A stretch of 64,000 nucleotides of DNA from contig QNGE01000285.1 of assembly GCA_008508345.1 (NCBI GenBank), positions 96,192 to 160,191 on the forward strand, in the 5' to 3' direction. Each line of letters starts with the position of its first letter. Positions within the stretch are counted from its first letter, which is position 1. The stretch is from Paragonimus westermani. Lineage: Eukaryota; Platyhelminthes; Trematoda; Plagiorchiida; Troglotrematidae. The position numbers and the translations under genes are program-made. This document shows, one piece after another, positions 1 to 14,100 of the stretch. Below the pieces are notes generated by a model. It saw only the letters and a program-made list of their open reading frames with translations. It was not told the origin of the DNA and did not search any database.

Positions 1-832
1 TCATGTCCCGTCGCGAGGATGGCACGATACAACGGAAGGTGTATCGTAAGGCAACCTGGACGGGTCAGTATACAAACTTCAACAGTTTTGTACCACTAAA
101 ACAAAAGAGAAACCTAATTCGATGTCTGATAGATAGGGCCACGAAAATATGTTCGAGCGACAGCATCGAAGAGGAAAGACCGTTTATATTTGATACACTC
201 GCTGAAAATGGCTATCCGGAGCAATTTATTCATAAAAATATGTTAACGAGCGCTAACATAGATAAACCACAAACTGCAGACAAAAAGTCTGTTTATATTT
301 CCTTGCCCTTCAAAGGTGATGGTGTCGCTGAAACCGTAACCAAGAAGCTTAGTGTAGCAATCAATAAGGCGTTTTTCGAAGCTCAACTACGCGTTCAGTT
401 TGTCTCCACACCAGTATTGCACTCCCAGTTGAAAGATATATTGCCTGTTCATGCCGCCTCTTTTTGTGTTTACCGTTTCGTTTGTTCCACAGGAACAAGC
501 TACATAGGCCGCACAACACGGCGATTATCCGAACGCATTCGGGAGCACCAACCGGTGTGGTTGACGCGAGGATCGACGCGAGGCCCTGTTCGTCTGCGGT
601 CGCCACGCATTTGACCGAGTCAAATCATTTGGTCAATGGGATCGAATCTTTCAGGCCAATCTACCGAATATGTGGGATACAATCGAAACAGGTCAAAGGT
701 CGTATACTGTCAATTGCAGAGGCCATCGCAATTCGCCTATACTCACCACCATTGTGCGCTCAAAAACGACTAATCAAAACGTTGAATCTTCCATGGCCGT
801 GTACGCAAACTCAGGATAGAATGACTGCGTAG
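1..832 (+). pseudogene. Penelope-like element copy A: RT 3' end, thumb and GIY-YIG endonuclease (5' cut by window edge)
   Basis: This is the C-terminal part of a Penelope-like retroelement polyprotein, which copies RNA into DNA and carries a GIY-YIG nicking endonuclease. The open frame from base 3 begins just after the RT catalytic core with the PLE block VYRKATWTGQYTNFNSF, continues through the RNA-binding thumb (SLPFKGD at about 300-320), and reaches the linker CVYRFVC and the nuclease signature YIGRT (501-515) followed by RLSERIREH. The frame is then lost near 580-595. Similarity resumes in the -1 frame (SSAVATHLTESNHL to the stop at 830-832), which is the normal C-terminal end of this nuclease. 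The simplest reading is one lost base, so the copy is inactive. The RT palm, if present, lies outside the window. It differs clearly from the copy at 58.3-59.9 kb, so it is another family. Confidence 0.9.
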
Positions 833-1120
833 ATGTGACGCATCCCTCGCAGACTTCGTACAACTCACGTGGCCAACGTTACGTAACTAAGTCTCGTGAC
901 TCAAACCAGACAAAAACTGTTGACTGACATCTTTCGTTTTAGTGATATGTCATCTACCACCCCCATCTAACCCATATAAATGTGTTGTATTTAGCCTGAT
1001 GATGAAACACCGAAAACGAGCTTGTTTGCTACGCATTTCTTCTCATCAGAAGAATGGTCGACTTTTTACTCTCGCCTACCAAAAACAAGCACTTGTCTGA
1101 GCGCAACATTCCCACTTCGT
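833..1120 (+). repeat. 3' untranslated tail of PLE copy A
   Basis: This non-coding stretch directly follows the broken PLE reading frame and is best explained as the element's 3' end. It has the order AGCCTGATGATGAAAC (994-1009), GAAAACGAGCTTGTTTGC, then TTTCTTCTCATCAG. The same order is found, diverged, at 11031-11075, where no PLE coding sequence remains. That recurrence marks it as part of a dispersed element rather than local sequence. The exact 3' boundary is not visible; 1120 is an estimate. Confidence 0.6.
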
Positions 1121-4100
1121 CCATTACACTCTGTGCATACACTTGAGTGTCTGCGTTGAAAATTATACTGTCGACATATTGTTCACAATTTTGTTCTGAA
1201 GCTAATCTTATTGCTTTCCATTCCTTAGGCTTACTACAAACACGTTAGCAGAAATACGGTTGGGCAAGCTACCTTTATCTACTCCACTTGGCCTGCTGCT
1301 AAAGGAAATTTAAAAGAGAGTGAGCTGATTTTTGGAATATTTTTATTATGGTTATAGCAGTACTTGTTATTAAAAGGGAGCTGCAGGCTAGTAGTGTATG
1401 ACAACCTCATGACCCCGTAAAAATGAGGAGGCTGTTGAAAACGTGGGACGTACTGACCTTTTCAATGATGGCTTGATCACAGAAGAACATGTCAGTACCA
1501 GTCGTTTATATATGCTTTTCCGGGAATACCTGTAAGCATCTCGAAATAACCCACGTTTGTTTACCTCTTGTTTTTTTTTCAGGCACTTATATGGGTTATC
1601 AACTGCCGGCTGAAGTTGGAGAAATATAACAGGTACACAGTTATTAGGTGGATTCGTCCCTGGCATCAAAAGCATATTTGTCAAATAGGAAGACAGATTT
1701 TGAAGATGTTCACTCTATTCTTGGAAGAGAAAAAAACCAGAGCAAACAAGAACCACAGTGTTGAAAGAAACTCAGTGCTATTCATGTCTTTGTTATGTTG
1801 CGTGGGATATTTAACGTGGCCGGGTTTTGACAAACGTTCATTCAGGCTACTGATTTTGCATTGCGTGGTCAAAAAACATGATTACTTAACAGTGGGTTTA
1901 TACTATAATGTGGTAAAAGTGGTTGATTTACCACCGGTGAACCTGTAGTAGAAGAGAACATAAATCTTCGTTAGATGAGCCTGTTGGTGGTATTTTTTCA
2001 TACACGCGGTCTTAAACCAGTATCTTATGAGCAAGTTCCCTTATGCGAACGCATCAAGGTTAACTGTAGGACAGTAAGCTTGGAATCTCAGATCTTCGTA
2101 TAGCGATTTGTTGATTTTAGCCGCTTAAACGTTCATCGTTGATCACTGGTCACGAGTTAGTGATGAGCCGATCGACTGATGCAAATAAAGACACAACCCT
2201 TCATGTACGGCTCCAGGACGTTAGGTGTGTTGTGCAACTGGACAATCATCAGAGCTGAGACACTGCTGTTTTGTTTTGTGCACTCTTAAATGCAGAACCA
2301 CCTAAAAAACCTATTGTGAATGGTGAATTTTTTTTATGAGCCCAAAAAGTTCGCAAGACACACTTACTTCCAGCTGCTTACATCATACTTTGTCCTTTTC
2401 TCTGCAGAAACACTCAATTCAAGCCGTTCGCGTTGTTTGAATATCTGAAAGTTATAGCGTGTTAAGTAAGCTATGCGAATGATTATTTTACTGAACCCCA
2501 CGTACATTACTCCTTTTCAAATTTTCATTCACTTTAATCACCAGGGCAATTTGGAGTGGGTTCTACAAAATCAAACACGATTGGCAACATATTCGATAGC
2601 ATTTGTCGAGTACGTGAGCGTATGGCATTCATTCAGGGTGGGTGAAGAGCTCACGAGTTTACCGTGTGATGTGATCGTGCAATCAAACTTCTGATCACAG
2701 ATCAGTGTTGAATGAGTGAGTTCACGTTTCTGAAATCAATCGTACAAAATGTCAAAAGAGAAATGGTACAGGAAACAACAGGGTAGCAACAGAAACTGGC
2801 CAGAAATGAGAGCGTTTCTTGAATGACTGTAGAAACAAGAAATGAAAAGTTGCATGTTGGGTTGGAAACACCCAAAAAAATGTTACGCACTAGATTCTAG
2901 GTAAATGAATTTAGGCTTTAAACTATTGAAGGCAGTTCGCTTGGGGTGCACTGTTGACGTATGAGACCACACTAAGGTAGTGTATCCTTGCATTGTGGGA
3001 GTAATTCTTAGGCCACAGTAGATACTGCCACATGCTTGATCATATGGGTGTTGTGGGATCATTCTTTCAAAATGGAATCAGAGGATCACTACGTTACCTT
3101 GGTATGCTATTCCAGATAATGCAAATTAGCTGGGAGGTACGTGGTGATTGGTACATATTTGATTTTTATCTTGCGATAAAAAGTGTATATGAAACATTTC
3201 AAAGTACCAGCGCGACATACTAATAATACGGCGGTTTTTGGGTTAAACGGGAGTAACAATGCAATATTAGCTTCATAATTGAATAGAAAACATGATCAGA
3301 TCTGTCAGCCATTGATAGATTTGTTTACTTTCAACTGGAACGTTACTTGTTCAAACTTGGTCACAACTGTTGTTGTTCACTGGCGTTAGCTAAACCAGGT
3401 TAGCTGTGTAAACAGGTTACTTACCTCAAAATTCCAACGTATTCAGTTTCACAATGAGTGGTCAAGTAGACGTACTGAAAATAATTTGACCGAAATCTTT
3501 TGTTCCGATAACAAGATGACAATACTTTGACTTGAAGCACATGCCGTTAACAATATGCAAATATTTCAGTCATTACAAGCAATCTGTAGAGGAATTGTTT
3601 GAGTGATTAAATGCTGCACAAAGTCAGCTCAAATCCTAGTTTGCCAAAAGTATTGATGAATGTTGTCTCCATGAATTACCTGTTAATCAGAAAGATAACC
3701 AAGCTTAAAATGCTGAATAAATATGAATAACATTCCCAGCAACTTTATTGCAGCTGTGAAAAGTAGGTTAGTCCGAACTCGGCTTATCAGGAATAAACTA
3801 TTGCATCTATCTGATACTTTTTTTCTGCTTCACTTAATGGACAATTATGATGAGAATTTTACCGGACTACTTTAGTGAGGATTACCGAAACAAATCTCTG
3901 GACATTGCTTGAATTCCCATTGTAATGACAGTTTGACGCACCTGGTAGGTTAGTTTTCAACAAATGTCCGCTGACTATCACACCGAAAAAAATCGAGTTG
4001 ACATCATTAACCATTCTACCTGTCCGACGTCACAAACGGATAGACTAATCTGCATCTAAAGCTGTTAACAACGACGTTTCATAGCTGAACACTGAGGTCG

Positions 4101-5332
4101 GAAATACCTGATTCTCAGCGTCTCCCGTGCCCAAATCGAAATGCTTACTCCATGGTATATGGCTGTATAGTTGCTCTCAGGAACGGATGCTCCTCGTCAG
4201 AAAAAGCACTCAAGGCCGATGTGCTTTCCGTTGAACTGCAACTTCTTAGAGCACATGACATCACCAAACGGACTGTACTGTAACTGAGGGCAATCAACTA
4301 AACTATGCGCCTGGCTTACTACATTTTATGTCCTGTGTTGTCTGAGTGACATCGCGACTGAGTCGTGAAAATGCAAACGTTACATATTAGTCGATATTTC
4401 GTTACTGTATCTCCTTGGAAGGCATCAGAGTGCACCAGTTCACCAGATGAAAAAAATACAGATAGAAAACATTGGACAAGCCATTTCAGTGAAGTTACTA
4501 GCTTCAACTTCCGGATGTATCTTCATTTAACGCATTACAGTAGACGAACCGTTTGCTTCGTGGACACAAACGTCGGCCTGCTTCATCTTCTTCTAATGAG
4601 TTGGGGGCAGGGGGCAGTCGTACCTATTACTACTTGAGTACAGTTTGAACTGGACAACATACGCTTACACAGCATTAAAAATTAAGTACTTTGCAGAATC
4701 GCTTGTCGATTCCATTTTACATGATTCAAAGCATATTGTTTTCAGAACGACAAAGTAGCGAACAAGACTTGTTTTCCATGTTTGATCATCAGGCTAATTA
4801 CAACACAATAAATATGAAAACAGTGACTGATGTGAGTCAGATAAACGGTCAATATAGGTTAAGGACGACATGTTTGTTTTCAGGCTGGTAGCCTCTATTC
4901 GAGAGGTGTGACGTGATATTCCCATACTCTAATCCGACACGTACGCGTCAGGTCATTTTGATGTACGCTGTTCTAAAATTGCCTCTAAACTAATCATTGT
5001 GACCTACACAGAATCGTTTATTAGTAGGGTTCATACACTCAAAAGCGTGAGCTGAGAAAAAATTCACACATGTTGAAGTGTCGAACATGATCTCAAAAAG
5101 GTGAAATTGAATCTATGTCTATATGTGAGTGGGTATGGTTATATACAGTTCAAACACTTCTCGATAAACGACAGCATATACACACGGAATAAAACGAAAT
5201 TTTGAAGCTCCAAAATGGAGATAATGTTGGAAGTAAAGAGCGATGGCAGGTTGAATGGGCTTGAATCAATAGTGCTATGGAATGACTGCAAACTAAGACA
5301 GCTTGCTTTGAGGCCAAGTTATTGAGCATTAC
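1121..5332. other. No recognisable gene or repeat
   Basis: The stretch is AT-rich with short open frames only. The longest, 126 codons at 1568-1948 (+), has no motif I know and a composition rich in Leu, Phe, Val and Lys, typical of chance frames in AT-rich DNA. I see no tRNA-like boxes, transposon ends or tandem repeats. Confidence 0.5.
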
Positions 5333-5761
5333 TTGACTGGAAGTAATGTATTATTACAAAACACGCAGCCGAGAACAAAAAAGAACAAGGTACGTTCCGT
5401 TGTGATTGAGAAAAATACTGTTCCCTTTCAAAAAGCTGTCTACAATTCTTTGCACTGTTTAACACTTACCGGGAAGCCATCAGGGCTGGGAAATCAGAAC
5501 AATCCTCACTCGCAAAGACTGCCAGCATTGAGTCAATCCTCGGTGAATTACAGACACCTCAAGAGAGTCCTCATTTTTATCTACAAAGTATTCCACATTT
5601 CATGTCATCCACTGACACAAATCCTCCCACTAAATATGGACCAGCGTTTGAGAGGTCACTCGCAAAACCCGAATAAGGAAACAGGCAAGCTACTCTGCAG
5701 ACAGAACTGCTTCACAGCTAAGATCTGCTCATGCTGGAACTCTGTAGTCATGGCCGAATAG
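5333..5761 (+). other. Two overlapping long open frames, function unknown
   Basis: Two frames on the + strand stay open over the same bases. One has 142 codons from 5333 to 5761. The other has 88 codons from 5410 to the stop at 5674-5676 and has no early ATG. The shorter one has a protein-like, hydrophilic composition (Glu, Gln, Ser and Lys rich, with blocks such as TYREAIRAGKSEQSSLAK). I recognise no domain in either frame. It may be a decayed transposon gag-like segment, an old exon, or chance. No convincing splice sites or promoter were found. Confidence 0.2.
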
Positions 5762-8700
5762 ACTGAAATTGAGAATTTCACTGTTCGTGGACGAACTGAC
5801 TGCGGTCAGCAGCTCCATTGAATTTGTCTCTTATTTAGTTCAACCTACTTCTTCCATTTATCTAGAAACCGTCCAACACAATTTTTCACTGACTAGCAGA
5901 GAGACGGGAGTGCATAAACAAAGATTTCTCTCACTTATGTAACGAAGTATGAATCTGTAAATTGTGACCGTCTTGGAGCATTTCTAGTTTGTGGTAGATC
6001 ATTTCAATGAGTGACATTCTTTTCAAAACCGTCATCACTTAATTAATTTCTTTGTTTTAGTGGGTTACGCCGAACTGAAAATACTTATGGTTTTGCTCAA
6101 TTTGCGAAACCCAATCCCTGAAGTTTGCATTTAGGCAAATTATTGACTGCATATTTCGTCGGTTTCTAAAATCATTGTGATATACTTGTTTATACGTAAT
6201 CATAACGATGTTTGAACCACTTACTAAGTTGAGAATAATGAGTGGTCGACTGATGAGATTTTTTAATATGCCCGCGGCCCATGATCCCTGCTGGGTCAAA
6301 TAAAATACGGTAAATTCTGGTTACTTTGCAACCCGAGGAGAGGTAGACTGTTAGTGACTTTTCTACAATTACTCATTAGTAATACAATCCATCTATGTTT
6401 TGCTTGTGAGAGCCTTGTGCTCAGGGTCAGCTGATCATCGTTTACAGCACCAGTGATGTTTCACTACCTAGCTCTCTGTGATCAAGTATATCATCATACA
6501 GTAACCTGTTAATAAACAATGGTTTTAGTCCTTTAAGCTACAATAAGGCGGTCGATTTCTAAATTTTATGCCGTTGTCCTAGTCATACATTTTGATTAGC
6601 TACTCTGCCATTCGTCTAATATACCAAGACGTGGTAAGTTTCGCACACACACGCACACATCAATGAGCTGTTTTTACTTACGTTTGTAGCCATGTACAGA
6701 CAGTGTCCTGAAACGACCTCTGGCGACTGCACAACCAGTCAGCTCATCTTTATCAATATCATAGCCGCAGAGATTTTGTCCCCAAAAAATCAGTAAACGC
6801 GACGACGGTGTCTGCGTTCAATCAAACGTCGTACAACTCATGGTGTTAGAGCCAACTCAGTTGACAAGCCACAATGTAGAGCACAACGTTGGTTGCGTCG
6901 TGGTGAATTAATATGCCTGCTTAATTACTACGGTTAATCTGAACAGTGGCAACTTAATAATCGAAGAAACCAGTGAATAGAACTTTATTTTCGAGAGCTC
7001 CGACATATCCTTTTCTATGACCAAACGAGATTGACGAATTGCACTAATTAATGTGTTAGTGAGGTAACAATTTAACACGGAGTTATTTGTGTCAAGGTTA
7101 CAAGACCACCTTATGTTGCCATCAGTTTCTTTCTGTTTGAATCAGTGCATTCCATTGCGAGATGTAGGTTCTAGCTAACAGGATGTGCATCGAAATATCT
7201 TAAGCAATGTCGGAACGCTTATATTTATGAAGTTGATAAATGGAATCTGAAAACACGACAGTGACAAAGTTACAGACCTTCCCTGGAACGTTGCGCGATG
7301 GAAGGATGTGTACAGAGAGACTCATTCCAAACTTACTGATAATCTCTATACAGCGGTTTGATATGTTATTAGCGAGGGAATCAAGACCATTGGGTCTGGT
7401 TTGTATTAGTTCAGTTCCAGTGCGATGTTCACTTCAGCCAAAAGACAGTGTATGTCGACTTTATTGTGTACTTATCCGAATGATTACTTTAATTGCTCTT
7501 CGTCGGGTTTGGATCAGCAGTACGTACAGACCATTCTAACACCTATGGCCCAAAAAGAAGTGACATTTTGTAACACGGTCAAAGGGATGACTGCAATTTT
7601 TTGTGCGTCCTAAAGACCCTCAACTCACATGATACAGTGGATGAATTCGGGGACATTCCCACCATTTTGGCATAAGAACTGGGATTTTGAAAGAAGCCGA
7701 TATCGGCATATAAAATGTATGTTTGGGTTGCATTTCGTTCGGTCATGTTGATCGTATACGTGCAGTCAATTTCTAGCACGCAAATGAAAAAGCGTCTGCT
7801 AGTAAAACTTTAAAATGCTCCAACATTAATCATCTCGAGAAACGTATCACTTGCGGTACTGGATAGCAGTGATGGACAGCAACGCATGCGGAGTGCGGAT
7901 GGAGAAATGGTATAACAAGTTGCAGCATGCCGGTTAGAATTCATGCGACGATTAATTAACAGAGCATTGCAAAGCATTCAGTATGCTTTATCCACTGGGT
8001 GGAGATCGGTTGGTATAAAGCAAACGCTACAAAAAACGAAGGATTATCAACTCTTGCAGTGGCAACGCTGAAGCCTACGCTCATATTTCTACCCCACAAA
8101 CGACATCATACTACTTCAAGCTGGAATGTTGTTTGATATTCCTAGAATGGCCGGTTTAGCTACTCAATACAAACTGACAGGAATTGCTAGGATTTACAAC
8201 AAAGTATCTTCTTCAGACTAATAATTTCCTCAACCTTCTTTATATCAAGACCATTCAAGTTAAAGCTCTGCTCAGCACCAAGAATTAGGTTATCTCATTT
8301 GGACGTTTACGAAATTTGATATTCTCCCCGCTTTCAACCACACAGCCTTCGTTCATGAAAGTGTAATATGACATTCTCATTTTTTGGTTATCAAACCGGG
8401 AGGAGTGGGAAAACTTTCACTCATTAGTTAGTGTATAAGCGCACAGCACAAGTGCTTTTCTCACACCAAAGTACTCACAAACACATTTGACGGCAACCGC
8501 AGACTTTTCGTATTACTCACTCGAAAGAAACTCGGGGCAGTTGTTTACTCCTAGTAACCAGCGAAGATGGACATCTCGGGAAACTACTAATTAGCACTTG
8601 GATCTTCAATGCCATTTAGCGATTTTCGTAGGCTGAACTTTTTGACCAAGAGGCTAAGCCTGTTTTGTTCAAAATTATTCAACGTTACATCTCTTGTCGA

Positions 8701-10870
8701 AACGGAAGTAACCTCTTCATCGGAAACTGCACTGACATCTCATTATTGATTTGCTGTGCTACACTCAACATAAAATCGCATGTACTTCATTAGGTGACAT
8801 GTGTTTCTCTTGCTTATTTCCTTTAGAATTTATATTCGGAGAATTTACATTTATCTTATTTACGCGGTCAAATTAATTTAGTTTCATAGATCAATTTAGA
8901 GTTATGTAGATGTCCTCTGCTTAAACTTTGGTTGGTTTGGAAAAGTTTTTCTGAAGTTTCCAGTGTGGTTCAATATTAGTGAGGGGTGTTCTATGTCTTA
9001 TGTTGCAGACGATGATATGCTTATCCCTTGTAGCCTATTCACGTTGTAGAAGTTAATCAGTGAAGAAGTTCGTTAGCCGCTTCCGTATTATGTAAACACT
9101 GAAACAACTCGTTATCTTCTCTTCGAAATCAAGGTATGTAAACAGATGCATGGCGGTACGACAGGCTAACTCGACTTTCAACAAATTTTGTAGCTCACCT
9201 CATGTGTCTGTTAGATTCACTAGAGCGGCTTAAACTTGGTTATCGTTTTGTGATGACCAATTAACTCCAGTTCCTTTCCGACAAGTATTTACTGGTGGTC
9301 TCCCGAAGGTCTTTAATCCTTCGTCTCTCGATGTTAGTTATTTCAGGTAAGTGTGTAGGTTGAACCAGAAATATTGCCAAACAAGCTGCTAGGGGAGAAG
9401 TAGGTGAACAAGAACCTTTTGTCTTCGGTTACATTGATAAAATAATCCGAGCTCAAGAAGCCTCAACTACGGTGACAACAAGGTTACATATAGCATTCCA
9501 ACAAAGGGTTGTGTGATCTTCCTGTCTAACAAATGGCTGCATCAAATGTCAGAGGTATGCAACCACTCAATGGAGACAGGTAACCTTACTTTCATTCACA
9601 ATAGAACCGCTGGACTTGCATACAGCGAATAAAATGGACATTTGAAAATTCCGGCACAAATGAGTGGAATGAAATTTTACTTGCATTTGAGATCTGGTGG
9701 TCAAACGAAATTCACTGTACACCACGACAATATAGGGACAGATCACTATACGAATGCTTTGTGGCTTACGTCTAGCGGAAAACCTAACTGTCTGTTTTTA
9801 TTAGCACGAACGAAATTTGCACTTCCGTTTGGTTAAGAGGTGAATACGCACTAATAATAAATATGCTCATTCCAAACAGTGATTATGAGAAGGTCGATAC
9901 CTATCAAGTGAATGAGGCCGTCAGTTCAGAAATTAGTTCTGAAGCACTCAGTTGGAGATTTTTCTTTGAGGTTGCCATATATTGTGAGTGGTGTGGAAAT
10001 TCAATGAACAAAGTTCTTGCTCATATTCTAATAATCCTTTAGTGAACAACCGGCCTCTTCTAGTTGGTGGTTAGACTAGTAACTGTGGCCAGACTCAGTT
10101 TCGACAGTTTTCAATAATTCAACTACAAATACTCTGTTGTTGGGGAGACCAGAACCAGCTGGATGCTAAAGGACCTGGCGACAGGGTGGACTTGCTTGTT
10201 ACTGAAGTCCTGCTCACCATAATGCCTCACTTCATCGGTTAGCGAAAATGCATCGGTCAGCAGACATGTACTCAATTCAGCTTCAACTCTTGAAATACTT
10301 TGTAGGGATGATTGCGTGCAACTACCGCGTCTTAACATTTATGATCAATCGCATGTCAATGGCCGCACTTCGTCGGCAGAGGCTGGTGCTAACAGCTTTG
10401 AAATTATCCAGATTTTGTTTCCTGTTAGCATATTACCTTGCTAAACGTTTTGTGCCTCCAATGTTAATCAATCTTAAAATAAGAAAAACATGCTAAGTGT
10501 TATCTCAAAAACATGACTCGTTCGTATATGTTTAGGGCAGGTAAAAGTTAACTGGCTTTGTTTTGTTCAAGAGCACGTTTCCAAGATTTCGCCAAATTGA
10601 CTTCCCAAAACAACCAGTTAAAAAACTACAGTGGATGCACGAGTTATTTCTTATGGTTACTACCGCTCATTATTCATCTGTTTATGAGAGGTTTTGCCGT
10701 TTTACGGAATTCGATCGTTCTGAGGAGCTCACTACTATTTCTCGTAAATGTACTGTAACTTGTTAGGTTCAGTATTTGTAACACAGCTGTCAGGGCAAAG
10801 CGAACATAAACACAGTAAGTTCAAGTGAGTTAAGGCGCGTCACTGACCCACACAGAGTTAACTTTTTGAT
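5762..10870. other. No recognisable gene or repeat
   Basis: This is AT-rich DNA with only short frames, at most about 99 codons, none carrying a known motif. There is a short CA-rich patch near 6643-6660. I saw no transposon ends or RNA genes. Confidence 0.5.
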
Positions 10871-10872
10871 AC

Positions 10873-11120
10873 GATTATGCCACAGTTATGACGCAACTAA
10901 AACCACGGTGTTTTGATCGGTCTTGGTTTGCGTAGTTGGCCAGAACAAATCCGACCCCTGAGCAAAGCGCTTCTGTGTGCATCAATCGAAATTCGACTGG
11001 ATATTCCACCGTTGTGCACCTTATGCAACTAGCCTGATGAAAAATAACGAAAAAACAGGCTTGTTCGCGACAATTTCTTCTCAGATGACTGCACTGGGGA
11101 TTTTGAGCAATGTTCTGCAT
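10873..11120 (+). repeat. Solo PLE 3' tail, related to the tail of copy A
   Basis: Bases 11031-11075 read AGCCTGATGAAAAATAACGA, then CAGGCTTGTTCGCGAC and AATTTCTTCTCAG. This matches in order the tail after PLE copy A (994-1050): AGCCTGATGA, then GAAA, then GCTTGTTTGC, then TTTCTTCTCATCAG. No RT or endonuclease coding sequence can be recognised upstream, so this looks like a 5'-truncated insertion or the remnant of an eroded copy. The left limit is approximate. The short sequence AGCCTG (11031-11036) can pair with CAGGCT (11055-11060), closing an 18-base loop. Confidence 0.55.
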
Positions 11121-14100
11121 AATTTGTTAGCACATTCCTGGTTGTCATCGGGACTAGCCGGAATAACTTACCTGACTAAGGCCCCCATTTGTGTAATCGT
11201 TCATGCGGGTCCAGAGAACTTTGAGTCGTAAAAGCACCGTTCATCCTATCATGTTTTTGAACCGAGTGGAATTTTATAAAATAACTTTTCATACACATTC
11301 ATTTCTAGCACTCACGACCACTTAATCCTTAGCTTGCACATTATTTCTCTTGAGGAGCAGAACCAAAATGATTTTTGATTGATTTAATACTTGTTCACTG
11401 GTGCTGATGCATTTCCAACTTCTGGTGAAAATTGGTAGACTTCGAGATGGTATATGCCTGCACAATAAAACCTTAAGATACGTTAAATTACTTCAAAATT
11501 TTGTTTTCTACAAAAACAGCAGAAACAGCTCAATTACTTGTCATCCTGGACGCGTCAGGATAACCTCACTAAGCTGTCCAAATCAGACTAGGCTGGGCAG
11601 CTGTCCGGTGTTTCGAGAAGTTGGAAACGTTTCCCCAATTCAGCCTTATTTTTTGACAAGCGAATAAGTTCTGTTCGGGTGACCGAAACTACCAGCGGTT
11701 GGTTTGGAAACGTTTTTTTAAACTTTTTTTTCACTGGTTGACTACAAGATGAAATTTACTATAGGTAATTCGTTAATAACTCCGGGGGAATTATGAACAA
11801 AAACACCGAGGGTTGCGTTTTGTGATAGTTTTACTGAATTCCTAGTCTGAAGGGGTTACCACCGGGTGACACTCAGGAGATCGATATTTATAACAATAAT
11901 TATCGTTGTCAAACAACTCGTACCCGTATAAACGTTTATTTGGATAATACTTTACAAACTTAGAAATATCCAACCAAAATCAAACGACATAATAACGGTG
12001 GTAGAACCGTAACGTTTAAACTGACTTTTGGGCACGATATGCTTTCAACAACTGTGGCCTCGAAACTGCTGTTTTATACTGTGTCGTGGATGACTACTTC
12101 CATACAGCTCAGACTGGTTGATCTGAAGAAGGTGCTGAAAATCGAAATATTCACTGACCAACTGTTTAATGTTTCGTACGCGCTCACTAGCTTTGTCAAT
12201 CGTCAGTTAATGTTGCAGTTAATGTACTATGAACGGACGCAGTGACATTGGTGAATAAGCAAGACTTTGTACAGAAGGTCGAAAAGACTATATTTTTATC
12301 ACGATCCACTGCTCTATACATTCTACTTATCGCAAGTTGTTGAACGTGTATACAAGTAAACTGGGAAACACATTGAACTAATAACGGTGTACCACCACAA
12401 GCTACGTAATAGAGATGGAGTATGCATTCGATGGCGTCGACGTAAGAATTGCTGCCAGTAAACATCAAGATCTGAAATTTGTCGAATGTGTTACACCCCA
12501 CAGAATAGACTTTGCGGTGTTGAGTTTAATTGTTAATCGTTGTCAATCTTCACCTCTACATTAATAGCGCCAGGGTTAAAAAAATTCTATCAATGTTAGG
12601 TAGTCAGATCATCTAAATCTTTAGTTGGTTCCATGATTCAATTTCCTATCAATCACACCTGATATTATCTGTCCAATTCTTCTGCAGTCCAGCAGCATGG
12701 TTTCGGTCATCGTACAACTGGCTGCTGAAAACTTGTCTTTATGTGACATGAAGTTGGATTCGAACTTCCTCTTGTTTATCATTCTGTATTACAGAAACAC
12801 CTCCCCAGAGCTTCTGTATTCTTCTTCCGCCGCATAAACGGCATATACAGTCAATACTTTTTAATTGCGACACCGTCAGTTCAGTGCAGTCAAGATATCA
12901 GAGATAGAACATTTTGCGACATTAGTAACAGTTCTCAAACGTTACTTCTGGCATTTCTTCATCAATTCGGTGGTGTGTACCAATAGTCCAGTGAATATGC
13001 ACTTGTCTATTCCGTGGGCGTTGCAAACAAACACTCCAACAGCGTATTATATTAATAGTCGACAAGTTGAAAAAATGTTGTCGAATGTGGCTTTACAATA
13101 AAAAGGTAAACAATACAACAAGGTGTTCAATTCAACAATCGTTCACGAATTCTTGATGGCCTATCCATCTTTGGGAATGATTAGCGAAGAAAACGACTGG
13201 CAGAATGTTGCCTGTTTGTGTTCAGAAACAGCGCGTGTCAGTTCTTTCTTCGTCTCAATGGCCGAGATATTACGCATTAATTTTGTAATGTATTGTACGG
13301 CCTATATATCGTTAGGGTACACACTTTATGATTATTTTGCTAGAATTGTACAATGTTTAGTAAACATATTTTTCTTCACATTCCCCACATTTCTATGCGC
13401 AGCGAGTATCGCGCATTTGCCATATTGGTTGAAAAATTCTTCTCGGACTTCTCTGATGCCTAAATTTTCTACCTGGTCCTTTTGTGTGTAACTCACTGTC
13501 AACTTTGCAAATTAACCATGTCTGATCATTGGAGCACAAGGTTTCACCTGTTTGGAGATCACTGTGTAATCTGTCTGATTTTATTTGGTTTGGTTCACTG
13601 AAGATGAACCTTTTCTTTTCTTTCAAGGAAATTTGAAGGTAACTTTTTGACTCCAGCCCTTAATTTTTATTCAATTTAAGCAATTCGTTCGTGCATCTAT
13701 GGTACATTTTTAGCCTCAATACTGACTGTTAAAACTGAGATGTTTAACCAGTCGTTTTGCACGTTATAATACTTAACAATTAGTACCGTAGAATCTTCGA
13801 TCAAATCTTGTGTTGAATTTGGTGGTCGTTAATTTCCTGTGCGTTGATCAAAGACGGTTAGGTCCGAGCAAGTTGTACGAAATCCTTCTGATGCTTGTGC
13901 CCGAGTATCACGTTTCTTGCATTGCTAACTGGCGGATACTGATCTTGAGGCGATTTCTCATAACTTCGAAGGTATATATACTGCTTTAAATTAGAAAATC
14001 CGGTCGCTTACTTATGAAAATAGACCACAATATTGCTTAGTCAGGAAAGTGAACTGAAAAACTGAGGAGTAGATAATAACGTTTATCAGAGTCGTTCAGT

